From the NCBI GenBank assembly GCA_016946835.1, contig JACVTC010000035.1, forward strand, positions 1-62,000: DNA of 62,000 nucleotides, written 5' to 3'. The position numbers and the translations under genes are program-made. Below the pieces are notes generated by a model. The model ran no database searches. It saw nothing but the letters and a program-made list of their open reading frames with translations, and was not told the origin of the DNA. The DNA comes from Neocallimastix lanati (nom. inval.) (taxonomy: Eukaryota > Neocallimastigomycota > Neocallimastigomycetes > Neocallimastigales > Neocallimastigaceae). Every line of letters starts with the position of its first letter. Position 1 is the stretch's first letter. Positions 51,321 through 62,000 of this stretch are shown here, in pieces.

Positions 51321-51658
51321 ATAAACAATGAATTATTTAATATATTAATTTAATTTTCATAATATTTATATTATTAAATTATTGTTAATAAAATAGAAAT
51401 TAGAGTTTTATTTTTTGACAATAACTGCTAATAAATTTCTATTAATTTAAATAATGTTATAATTCTTTGGTGATATAGAAAAAACAATTGTTCTATCAGT
51501 TTTAAATAAATAAATTAACAAATCTTTAATATTTTTTATATTTTAAATCTTTTAAACTTAACTTTATATCCTTTAATATTAAATATAAAGACCATTTGTA
51601 TAAATTTAATAAAGATATTCAATATTAATATTAATTATGAGTAAATTAAAATTAAAAA

Positions 51659-51698
<40 letters not shown>

Positions 51699-51888
51699 AA
51701 AAGTAATATGAATATAAAAAAATCAATAAATTCCTTTGAAAAATATATTATCATTCTTAATAATAGTTATGTTTAATAAGCCTTCCATTTTTCACTTAGT
51801 TCAAAAAACTTTAACTAAAAAAATTATTTGTATATAACAATGATAAGGTTCAATTATTTAATTTTGAATGAAGAAATTGAATAAAAAC

Positions 51889-52123
51889 ATGAAATTTATG
51901 GTTGACTATACTACAAGTAATGGTAAAAAAGAATGTTGGATGTTATATTTGACGGTCTTAACAATGTCATTATTTATTATGATAAATAAAAGAAGGAGAT
52001 AATTTAATATGTTCAAAGGAAAAGTTTGATACATTTAAAGATTATATTATAATTAAGATAGCTGCCGAATATGATGTAGCTTTTATTTTAATAATAGCTT
52101 TATTTTCCTTTAAATTAATGTAA
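51889..52123 (+). pseudogene. Short coding-like relic, two broken frames
   Basis: An ATG at 51889 opens 37 codons (MKFMVDYTTSNGKKECWMLY and onward) to a stop at 52000-52002. A different frame overlaps the stop and reads DNLICSKEKFDTFKDYIIIK and onward to 52123. Composition is higher than in the surroundings. This looks like a frameshifted fragment of an older gene. No family is recognisable. Confidence 0.35.
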
Positions 52124-52356
52124 ATAATTGTTTTATTTATTATTAAATTTATTTAATTAATAGGTTAAAATGATAATAGATTTTTAATAAACTATACAAA
52201 TATTATAGTTTTATTTTTTTTTTATATTTTTATTATCAAATTAAATTTTGATATTTGAGAATATCTTCATTAAATATCTTTATAGTATAATAAATATATA
52301 ATTATTTCATTTATTTATTTGAATAATATTATATTTCTATAATTAATTTATACTTT

Positions 52357-52387
<31 letters not shown>

Positions 52388-52508
52388 TTTTTTATATTTG
52401 CTTGATTTAAAAAAAAAATCTATAAATTAAATATTAATAAAATATAGAACTGATAATAATAATAATAATAATATAATAATAATTTTGTATTTTATTAAAA
52501 ATGAATTA

Positions 52509-52540
<32 letters not shown>

Positions 52541-52676
52541 TTATTACTGCGAATCCCTTAAAAAAATAAAATAATAATTATTATTAAATATTAAAAAAAA
52601 AATTTTTTTTTATCTTGTCATATTACTTCATTAATTAAATGCAAAGTGTTCTAAATTATAATTTTAATTTTATCTT

Positions 52677-52893
<217 letters not shown>

Positions 52894-55050
52894 TTTTTTT
52901 TTTTTTTGTATAAAACAAATATATTATATAATAAATTAGATTTAATGATTTGATAATGTTAAATTTTAAAATTGTACCAAAGATTTTTTTATTAATAATT
53001 ATTTCAAATTAAAAATTATATTAATTTTTATCCACATAATTAATAGTATATAATATTAATTTTTTTTTCTTTATTAATTAAAAATTAAAAATGAAAATTT
53101 AATCATTAAAATTAATATAGAAATATTATCCAAAATAAATACAATATATAAAAAAATTAATATATCTTCTAAAGTTAATCAATCACAGAATAAATTATAT
53201 TAAAATCTCTCTTCAAATAATATATAGAATATAATAATTTTATAATAAATATAATATTAACAATAATAAATTATAATAAACAATAATTAATGATTATAAT
53301 AAGATTGGTGTTAGAAAAAATCAAAGATAAATAATTAAAATTATAATCATAATATATTATTATAATGGTAATGATTATTATTTAAAAACTGTAATTATTT
53401 ATTTATAATAATAATTTATTTTTTTTTTACTTTTTTTCTAAAAACTAAATAAAAATTAATATATAAATAAATGCTTGTTAATGATAGAATAATATTAAAA
53501 ATTATTTTTCATATATCATTTGATAATAAATTTTTAAAAAACATATCTTTTATAATACTAAAAGTAATAATGAAGTATAATTGATTATATATATTTATAT
53601 TATTAGAAAAGAAAAAAAAAATATTGTAGCATAATATTAATATTTTTTTTTTGAAATATTATCACTTGTTTTTCTTTTTCATATATAATATATTGTTTCA
53701 TTATTTTTATTCTATATTATAATTTATTTTTAAATATTATTATTTTATTCATAAAAATAAAATAATAATATATCTGTACATAATTATAAAATTCAATATT
53801 CTATCTCAATTATTCTTACAAACATTAATAATAGGATTAAAAGATATGAACTTGATTATTATTAAAAAGTTTCACAGATAAAGAATTAAAAATAATAAAA
53901 ATAACAACTTTAAATTTTCTAATAGCATGTTTAAACTTGGGTTTATATTTCTGTGAATATAAATAATTAAATTTTATTACTAATTATTACCATTTAATGA
54001 TTAAACAAATTAATCTTTCTATTCATTATTATTATTATAATTAATTATAATATTCTTTCAACTTTCATAAAATATATTAGTATTAAATATAACAAAAACA
54101 AATACTATATTATTTGTATTTGTTTTGCTCCATAATTTTAGATAGATTTATATGTTTATTTACAAATAAGAAATTACCTTATTTTTATTTATATAAAAAT
54201 TATTTTATTACACCAGTATTCTAAATGAGATTAAAACAATAATAATTAAAATTTAGTGGATATATTAAATATTGAATTTATAGCAAATAGAATTTATTTG
54301 AAAAATTATTATTAATAAATAAATAGTATAAATACGGTTTATTAAAATTTTAATTTTTAAAATTATTTTATTATTATTAATTTTAATATATATTAAAAAA
54401 ATGAATTTTATAATATTATCTTTTAATATAATATATTAAAAATTAATATTATATTTTTTCTTCAAATTATTAAAATTTTTCATATATAAATATATCAATA
54501 GAATGAAATATTTCTTTTTTTTATACACAAAAAATTTTATTTTTTATAATAAAAAAAATATTAGTAAAAATACAGTTATAAGTAGAAGTAAATGCTGTGC
54601 ATTTAAAAATAAAAAATAAAAAAAGTACTATTTATATTACATAAAATTTATTAATATTTTTATTATAAAAAATAAAAAAAATTATAAATTATAAAATATA
54701 AAAAAATAAAGAAAAATTATAAAAACAATAAAAATTAAAAATTAAAAATTAAATAGAAAATATTATAAAATAAAAATTAAATAGAAAATATAAGAAAATA
54801 ACAAATAGAAAATAGAAAAAAATAAATATTACAATAGAAAATAGAAAAAAAATAAAATAGAAAAAAAAATAAAAATAAAATATTAGTTAAAATAAAAATA
54901 AAGAAAAGTAAAAATAAATAAAATAAAAATAAAAATAAAATATATAAAGAAAAATAAAGAAAGTAAAATAATATAAAATAAAAAAAAAAGTAAAATAGAA
55001 ATAAAACAGAAATAAAATAAATTATTATCAATATTAAAAAAATATCAAAA

Positions 55051-57400
55051 ATGAAATTAAATTTTCTTAAATCAATTTCAATAGGTCTACCTATAGTAAT
55101 TGGTATATATATTATAATTATTATTATTAATCCAACTATCTTAATACAATTTAAAAAATAATAATAAAAACTATATTAATATTCATGTTTATAAATATAT
55201 TAAAATTTAATATTTAGTCAATTTGAAAAAGGTAATTGCTTTAGACAATTTCTTTGGAAATATTAGTCGTGTTGAACTTTTTGAAAATATTGATTTTAAA
55301 GTTCCAACTATTAGAATTCAATTAGATGAAACTGATTACAAAAATTTATTCTGGGGTTATGAATGTTATAAAGATGAAACTCCAGGATTCTTGAAAAGAA
55401 ATGAACATTGCTTCACTGCACCATATGTAGATTTAAATTATGCAGTAAGAAGAACTTTTCAAGATAAAGAATTCATTAAAATGAGTGCAATAACAAATTC
55501 AACTGACTTAGAATTAATTCAAAATACTATTGATGAAAAGTATAACATTACTTTAAATGAATTTGAATCCATTATTACCAATTATTCCAACTTTACTTTA
55601 GAAGAATTATTTTCCCATCCATATAAAATTGCAATTCCATCAGAAAAATATTTTGAAGCTAGTAATAAGGTTTCTATGACCTTTGAATTAGATGAGTAAG
55701 TGAAATCATAAATATTATTAAATTATAAGTATTAAACATAAAATATATGAATTAAATTATTAATTTAATTTGATATTAATTTTTTTATTCTTTACTTAAC
55801 ATATAACAGTGAAGTTAAAAAATTCTCAAAAGTTAAATTTAAAATTGGTGGTAGATCAACTACTTTCTTTTCTAAAGTAGGCTATAACATTAATATTAAG
55901 AATGATCTATTATACGGTGCCAAGGATTTACGTTTACGTGCTGTTACTGTTGATCCATCATTCTTAAGAGATAAACTTGCGTATGATTTACATAATAAAA
56001 TTGAATTACCATGTATAAGCGCAAATTATGCTAAACTGTACATTAATGATACATTTATGGGTTTATACCTTTTAAGAGATGCCTATAAAGCTAGATGGGT
56101 TGAAAATACTTTTGGAGAAAAATCAACAAAACATTTATATACTTGTAGTAATGCATATGAGAGTGAAGGAAATGATTTCTTCAAATGTATAAATGATGAT
56201 GAAGATATCACAGATGATCAAGATATAAAAATTTTCTTAAAAAAATTAGAAAATTCAAAAAATCGTAAGGACTTAGAAAAATTCTTTGATGTAAAAAGTT
56301 TCATAAGACTACAAGCTGCTAGATATTTATTCGGTTCATTAGATCATATTACTGGCGAAAATAATAATATGCTTTATATGTATCACGATGTTTCTTCTGG
56401 TAACGATTTATGGATTCCACTTATTTATGATTTTGATATGAACTTTGGTAATTTTGGAAAGCCTAACACCAATCGTACATTTGATGAAGAAATTTTTGAA
56501 AAGAAAAATCCATTATATACAATGCTTAATATTAATGATAAAAGTGAAGAATTAATTTCTATTATGGATGAAATTATGCGTAACGCTTTCAATCCAAATA
56601 TTCTTCTTCCACGTATTGATCAATTGAGAAACTTCATTGCTCCATATGTTAAAGAAGACCGTACTCCAGGTGAAAACGGCCGTTTTCCAGGAAGATTTGA
56701 TATTGGTGTAGGTAGACCACATGATCAATTCACTTATGAAGATTTTATTAACAACAGTGAATTCACTACAATTAAAGCTCGTCAGTACTACAACAACTTC
56801 ACTGACATTTATGAAGAAAATACTGCTTTAGGTCTTAAACAGTGGGTTATTGAACGTTTTAAGTTTGCATGTGATCATTATAAAATAGATTGTTCCTATG
56901 CTGATGATATTTTAAGTAGTCCATATGCTAGTGGCTACGAAATAACCAAAACCATTCATGAGCAAAGAAATGAAGGTTGCAAAGGTACTGGTTATGCTTG
57001 TTGTATATTCAAGAATACTATAGTTGAAACTGTTGATGAGAGTGGCCAATGGGGACATGAAGGAAATGATTGGTGCCTAATGAACTTTGATGATGAAGAA
57101 GAAGAAGAACCAATTTACGACGAAAAATGTTGGTCGCTTTCACAAGGTTACCCATGTTGTAAGAAAGAAACCACTGCTATAAACTATACTAGTAGTAGTA
57201 CCGGTGCGGAATGGGGTATAGAAAATGGTAATTGGTGTGGTATCACTGATAAACAACGTAATCGTCAAAAAAATTGTCCAATAAATGAAGGATATACTTG
57301 TTGTAAAGGATGTGATGTAATATATACTGATGACTTTAAATGGGGTTTTGAAGCTGGTGACTGGTGTATTACTCCATATTCTTGCGATGAACAAAAGTAA
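55051..57400 (+). CDS. Secreted CotH-family protein with three fungal dockerins
   Basis: Predicted 706 residues from three exons: 55051-55102, 55218-55695 and 55810-57400. All are GT-AG and in phase. The N-terminus MKLNFLKSISIGLPIVIVNL is hydrophobic and probably a secretion signal. The CotH kinase-like core (about 180-420) shows FKIGGRSTTFFSKVGYNINI, LRLRAVTVDPSFLRDKLAYD, YAKLYINDTFMGLYLLRDAY, RLQAARYLFGSLDHITGENN and the acidic IPLIYDFDMNFGNFG (Asp384, Asp386). CotH proteins are atypical kinases or phosphotransferases first known from Bacillus spore coat, and occur widely among dockerin proteins of anaerobic fungi. Three CBM10-type dockerins follow at about 566-606, 617-657 and 666-701, each with C-x6-Y-x-CC or a similar start and a WG-x-E-x-G/N-x-WC end. 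Dockerins anchor proteins to cellulosome scaffolds outside the cell. Its substrate is unknown. Confidence 0.93.
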
Positions 57401-57610
57401 CAAATTAAAATTAAATAAAAAAAATAATAAAGTACAAAAGAATAGCCACCATAATAATGTTATCATAAACTATGTAAACTCAAAAAAAAAAAAAAAAAAT
57501 AGAAACAAATTTAAATTAAATAAAAAAAATAATAATAAAGTACAAAAAAATAGCCACCATAATATGATATCATAAACTACATAAACTCAAAAAAAAAAAA
57601 AATAGAAACA
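57401..57610. repeat. Tandem duplication of about 105 bp in the CotH 3' region
   Basis: Two diverged copies lie directly after the CotH stop. Each contains AAATTAAATAAAAAAAATAA, AGTACAAAA, then AATAGCCACCATAAT, ATCATAAACTA, a long A run and AATAGAAACAAAT. Copy one spans about 57401-57504 and copy two about 57505-57610. The G/C-containing core AATAGCCACCATAAT is identical in both. Confidence 0.85.
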
Positions 57611-57986
57611 AATAAACAAATAAGCAAATAAGAAATAGATAAATATATTATTTATTATAGTTAAAAAAAAAATAAAAAAAAATAAAAAAATACAACAATA
57701 AATTATATTAAAAATAATAAAATAAATATATTATATAATAATATTAAAATAAAAAATAATTACTTTAAAAATATTTATTAATACCAAAACAAATATATTA
57801 TAATTTATATAACAAAAAATATTAATAATTATATTTAATTATAAATATATAATATTATTATCAAATCTTTAATAATCATATTTAATTATTAAAGATAAAT
57901 TGTAAAATGAAATAATCATAATAAAATATATAATCTAAATTTAATCTAAAATAAAATTTTTCTTATAAAATTAATTTAAATTTTTC

Positions 57987-58020
<34 letters not shown>

Positions 58021-59408
58021 TATTTTAATATAATTTTAATATATATTTAATATATTTTTTAATAATATTAATAAATAAAGTATTGTTTTTTTTTTTTTTT
58101 TTAATTAATAGAAAAATTAAGTAAACTATTAAAATTATTTTAATTTAAATATAATAATAAAAATATTAAAACTCAAAATGGTTATATTAATATGTTCATT
58201 AGCTGTTTCTTATTATTTTTATTATTATATTTAATATGTAATTTTAAATTAATTTCTTATATTTTATAATTATTTAATTTTTAAACATTCTTATTTTCAA
58301 AATAAATTAAAAATATTATATTTTAGTTTTTAATTAGAACAAACTTAATAATAATAATATATATTTGAATGATATAGTTAATTTTAATTAATATAAAAAA
58401 TTATTATTTTCTAAAAAATAATACTAACGTTTGAATCAAGTGTAAATTTTAATAAATATAAAAATAATTAAAATAAAATCAATAAAATAAAATTAAAATT
58501 GTTAATTCCCCTTTAAAGTTTTATAATAGTAAAGATTAATAAAAAAAAAAAAAAAAAAAACTAATCAATACACACCTTTATATGTTTAGGAAATATATAT
58601 AAATAATATAAAAGCAAAATTTTGATTTTATATTATTATTTTTTTAAATTGCTAATTTAATTCATTCTATTAAAAAGAAAATTAAAACTATCAGTAATGA
58701 TAAAAGAAAAAAAGCCAAAAAAGAAAATATTAAATCTATAATTGAAAATTTGGTAAATAATTTTTAATATATTACATTGTATCATTATTTTTTATTATTT
58801 ATTCATCAAAATTGCTTTTTTAAGTAGGATTCTTCCAAACTTTATCATCATGTAAATATTAGTGTTTTAATGATTCTTTGGTCTGTCTGTCTGTAGTAAT
58901 AACTAAATTAACTGTTAAGATAATAAACCTAATTTCTACCAAATATTTATTATTATATTATAATTATAAAAAAAATAAAAAATAGTATATTTTATGTCTC
59001 TTTATTAATTTAAGTAAAGTTCATAATATAAATTGTTTTAATTTTTTTAACATGTGATAACCATTCATCATATATTTTTTTAATATAATTTTTTTCATCA
59101 GTCAATTGCTTTTCTTTTCTTTTTTATATATTATTAGTTAACTATTTTTTTACAATATTTAATATATAAAACTTTTTTTTGTTTATTTATTTTATATGTA
59201 ATAAATAAACTCTGACCTGATCATTAAATAAAATTAATAATACAAACATTAATATAATGATATATTTCTATTATTAGTATGTAAATAATTAAATAATAAT
59301 GATAATAATGATAATAAAAATTTTTATTATTGTATTTAATTATTTTTGCTATTATTATTTTGATGATTATATTATCCCTTATTTCATGTTTTATTTTTTT
59401 TTTTTTAA

Positions 59409-59526
59409 ACTTAATCAAAGAGAATAATATTTCAAATTATTAGAAAATTATTTTTTTTTCTTACACTTAATCAAAGAGAATAATATTTCAAATTATTAGA
59501 AAATTTCTTGAAATATTATTCTCTTT
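59409..59526. repeat. 41-bp direct repeat followed by an inverted copy
   Basis: A 41-base sequence beginning ACTTAATCAAAGAGAATAAT occurs at 59409-59449 and again, identical, at 59465-59505. The 19-base part AAAGAGAATAATATTTCAA is then present in inverted orientation at 59508-59526, so the second copy and the inverted copy can form a hairpin. Confidence 0.93.
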
Positions 59527-60015
59527 AATTATTATTATTATACTAATTATATTATAAGATTATTGGTACTATTATAAAATTATTTTTATTATTATTATTA
59601 TAACTATTTCTATTACTATTATTATTAAAAATAATATTATTCCTATTATACTATTATTATTATTTTTATTAATATTATTATTAGAATAATTAATTTTTAT
59701 GAAATTAAAACATAAAAAATAAAAAGAACAAACTATAACCACCAAAACTTAATATTATATATCATATTAAATATATCATTATATTATTTCATTGGAATTA
59801 AAGTTAACTTTTATTTTTTTTATTATTACTAGTTATAATTCTAATTTATATAAATATTTATATTTATTTCTTTTCTTTTTTTTTTTTTTTTTTTTAATTT
59901 TTTTTTCTTGTCAAGTTTTGTTTAGTTTTTATTTCGTTTCTTTAAATAAAAATAATAAATTAATTTTAAATATATAAATATGAATAAATATTAAATTTTA
60001 CGAACTATATGAAAG

Positions 60016-60053
60016 AATTTATTTTTGATAATAAAAATTATCAAAAATAAATT
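60016..60053. repeat. Perfect 17-bp hairpin with four-base loop
   Basis: AATTTATTTTTGATAAT at 60016-60032 is followed by AAAA and its exact reverse complement at 60037-60053. It lies between convergent genes; a role in transcript ends is possible but unproven. Confidence 0.9.
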
Positions 60054-60269
60054 ATATCTAGAACTACATCGTTTTAAAGAGGTCGTATTTTTCATTATAA
60101 AAAAATAATATAAAATAAATAAAGAAAATAGAATATGTGTAATAAAAAATTGTTGTTTATATATAATGAAATATGTTTTTTAATTATTTTTTTTAAAAAA
60201 GAAAATAAAATAAAATAAAATTAAAATTGAAAAACATAAAAATAATGAAAATAATAATAATATTTTAAA

Positions 60270-60342
60270 TGCTATTTTACTAATTTTTTTTTATGTATTT
60301 AGAATATTATTTTTATTTCTAATTTTTTAATGTAAAATAGCA
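60270..60342. repeat. 73-bp segment with 11-bp terminal inverted repeats
   Basis: TGCTATTTTAC at 60270-60280 and its reverse complement at 60332-60342 bracket a T-rich centre whose flanks are also partly complementary. The arrangement resembles a very small inverted-repeat element; no target-site duplication is clear in this composition. Confidence 0.7.
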
Positions 60343-60905
60343 GATTAATTTTATAAATTTGAAATAGTTTTATTATTAATATATTGATAATTAATATTAC
60401 TAACTAAATATTAATAAATTACTTATAAGGATAATATAACCCATTATTTTATTATTTGTATATTTATTTTTACTAGTTATTGTTACATAATAAAAACATT
60501 ACAATTCATATTATAAGATAATAAAGAATATATATAATACCTTATTTTTTTAAATTAAAAAAACATTTCTTTATTATATATATTGAAATTATTAATGAAT
60601 AAACCATATTATATAAATTAAATAAAAAATTCTAATTCATGAACTTTTTTGTAATAATAAATATTTTTTATTATTTATAGTTTAAAATATTTAACTATTT
60701 ATATTAAATTATAAATATATCCTAAATTTCCAAGGTTAATAGTAATATATATTAAAAATTTTATTTAATAATAATATATTTAAAGAAAAAAAAGTATTGG
60801 AACATTGTTAATTACAAAATACAACCCAAGAGATTCTAATTGTTAAAAGACCTTTTAATTCCAATTTAATAGATAATAAATAATAATTAATAAATAATAA
60901 ATAAT

Positions 60906-60946
<41 letters not shown>

Positions 60947-61183
60947 CCCTCCTTAAAAAAATTTTTTTAAAAAAATTTATATTTATTAAATTTTTTTTTT
61001 TGAATCTTTAAACAGTCAAAAATACAATTTGACTGTGATTAATATAAACAATTTATTTATTTATACATTTATGCATACATAATTTATTTTTTTAATTACA
61101 AATAGTTTTTAATAATAATAATAGCATTTTATTATATATATATATATATATATAAAAAGGGAACCTTATTTAAAATAATCTCA

Positions 61184-62000
61184 TTACTGACATTGTGAGT
61201 ACCATTCATTCATCATCTTACAAGTACCTTCCTTACAACAAGTTGGACCATTGAAACCTTGACCACCACATTGAGCCCAACGAGCGGCACAATTACTGTT
61301 GTTACTTGGGTTTGAAGCATTATTACCACTATTGTTATTGTTATTGTTCCAATTCCAACCACCATTGTTATTATTGTTATTATTACTATTATTACTTCCT
61401 TGGTTATTGGAGTTTCCATTTGATGGTGTACTAGTACTGGTACCAAGAATCTTCAACATTTCTTGAGCATAACGTTCACCAAAAGTACGGTATGCGGCAG
61501 AAGTAAAGTGAAGACCATCACCTTGCTGTCCTAAACCTTGAGAAGAGATAACGTGTGCAGTTGGAATGGTTTGTGGAAGTTTTTGAATAATAGAATTCAT
61601 ACTACCACATGAACCACCTTGACTACTTTGAACTACTTCACCAGCAAGAAGTGGAACATCTTGAGCATTCAAACCTAAATCAGTTAAAAGATTTTGATAA
61701 ATACCCTTAACACGGTTTGGCCAGTTCTGTTGACCAGTGTTAGTTTCACCTTGATGAAGAAGAATACCCTTAATAACACCAGATTGTTGTGCCTTCTTAC
61801 CCATTTCAACTAAACGACCATATGGATTACCACCATAAGCGTTAATTCTACCAGTCATGTAAGATTCAGCACGATAATTTCTATAGTTATCCTTTTCGAA
61901 AAGTTGAATATCACAACCAGCAACGGCAACAACAGCAACACCAACCTTAATATTAGATGGCAGGTTTTTAACTAAAGTACGACCAAAATAGTCTACTGGT
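61184..62000 (-). CDS. Family 6 acetylxylan esterase with C-terminal CBM1 (partial)
   Basis: The reading frame runs off the window end, so the N-terminus, with any signal peptide and the nucleophile Ser block, is missing. The visible 271 residues begin [20 protein letters not shown] and contain [34 protein letters not shown] and [19 protein letters not shown]. These are conserved blocks of CE6 / SASA-type esterases, and the GLHFTS His is expected to be catalytic. A linker of about 50 residues rich in Asn, Gly and Ser follows. The last 35 residues are a fungal family 1 carbohydrate-binding module: [20 protein letters not shown] and a [12 protein letters not shown] end, with conserved Cys and the aromatic binding face (Trp, Trp/Tyr). 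CE6 enzymes remove acetyl groups from xylan. CBM1 suggests a free cellulose-binding enzyme and not a dockerin-bound one. Codon use is G/C-richer than in other genes here, as expected for a highly expressed secreted enzyme. Confidence 0.95.
   Translation of the reverse strand, partial: PVDYFGRTLVKNLPSNIKVGVAVVAVAGCDIQLFEKDNYRNYRAESYMTGRINAYGGNPYGRLVEMGKKAQQSGVIKGILLHQGETNTGQQNWPNRVKGIYQNLLTDLGLNAQDVPLLAGEVVQSSQGGSCGSMNSIIQKLPQTIPTAHVISSQGLGQQGDGLHFTSAAYRTFGERYAQEMLKILGTSTSTPSNGNSNNQGSNNSNNNNNNNGGWNWNNNNNNSGNNASNPSNNSNCAARWAQCGGQGFNGPTCCKEGTCKMMNEWYSQCQ

Larger units (their letters stand above)
57611..61183. other. A/T-rich intergenic DNA between convergent genes
   Basis: Lies between the 3' ends of the CotH gene and the CE6 gene. 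Contains direct and inverted repeats (59409-59526, 60016-60053, 60270-60342), an (AAT)n tract near 60908-60942 and a GTCT run near 58883-58894. A Lys-rich frame near 58672-58768 is too short and biased to call. Nothing else is supportable. Confidence 0.65.

Noticed and set aside
55223-55699. Separate 158-residue gene starting at TTG 55223
   Set aside because: It is the second exon of the CotH gene; a signal-peptide exon precedes it and the CotH core follows.
57140-57466. 108-codon minus-strand frame under the dockerins
   Set aside because: Antisense shadow of the CBM10 repeats; the plus strand encodes a clear domain.

Overview
The window reads as nuclear DNA of an anaerobic gut fungus (Neocallimastigomycota; Neocallimastix, Piromyces, Anaeromyces and Orpinomyces are possibilities, and the genus cannot be told from this sequence). 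Intergenic DNA is almost pure A/T with long homopolymers and ATT/TTTA arrays, while exons are visibly richer in G/C and begin and end at GT-AG introns. The C-terminal gene pair is typical of the group: a CotH-family protein with three fungal dockerins (CBM10) and a family 6 acetylxylan esterase with a fungal CBM1. Several single open frames are only pieces of spliced genes. I joined exons by hand using phase and protein-family continuity, so exon borders are predictions.

Layout. 1-6550: gene-free A/T-rich DNA. 6551-7858 (+): UNC119-like lipid-binding chaperone, five exons. 8888-11003 (-): Asn-rich protein with a 6-residue repeat. 12117-15714 (-): TSNAXIP1-domain coiled-coil protein, seven exons. 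18369-19585 (-): protein with a C-terminal BIR-like zinc domain. 19866-20771 (-): small unrecognised four-exon gene. 24168-25949 (+): Asn/Ser-rich, probably nuclear protein. 25950-28631: A/T-rich DNA holding a short G/C-rich island and a decayed coding region. 28632-33173 (-): secreted protein with three VWA modules and a Cys-rich tail. 36643-40257 (-): ankyrin-like repeat protein. 40547-41058 (-): unrecognised interrupted ORF. 42369-47691 (-): 13-exon TPR protein with a C-terminal J domain. 47778-50714 (-): compact XRN-type 5'-3' exoribonuclease, nine exons, ending 87 bases before the TPR-J gene. 55051-57400 (+): secreted CotH protein with triple dockerin. 61184-62000 (-): CE6 esterase with CBM1, cut by the window end.

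Themes. UNC119 and TSNAXIP1 relatives are cilium/flagellum-associated in animals, which fits an organism with flagellated zoospores. The CotH-dockerin and CE6-CBM1 proteins belong to plant-wall degradation, one as a cellulosome component and one as a free carbohydrate-binding enzyme. XRN and the TPR-J protein are RNA-decay and chaperone functions. I found no tRNA, rRNA, CRISPR array or intact transposon. The least explained items are the triple-VWA protein, the ankyrin-like protein with its nine 36-residue C-terminal repeats, the BIR-like protein, and the G/C-rich island at 26157-26262.
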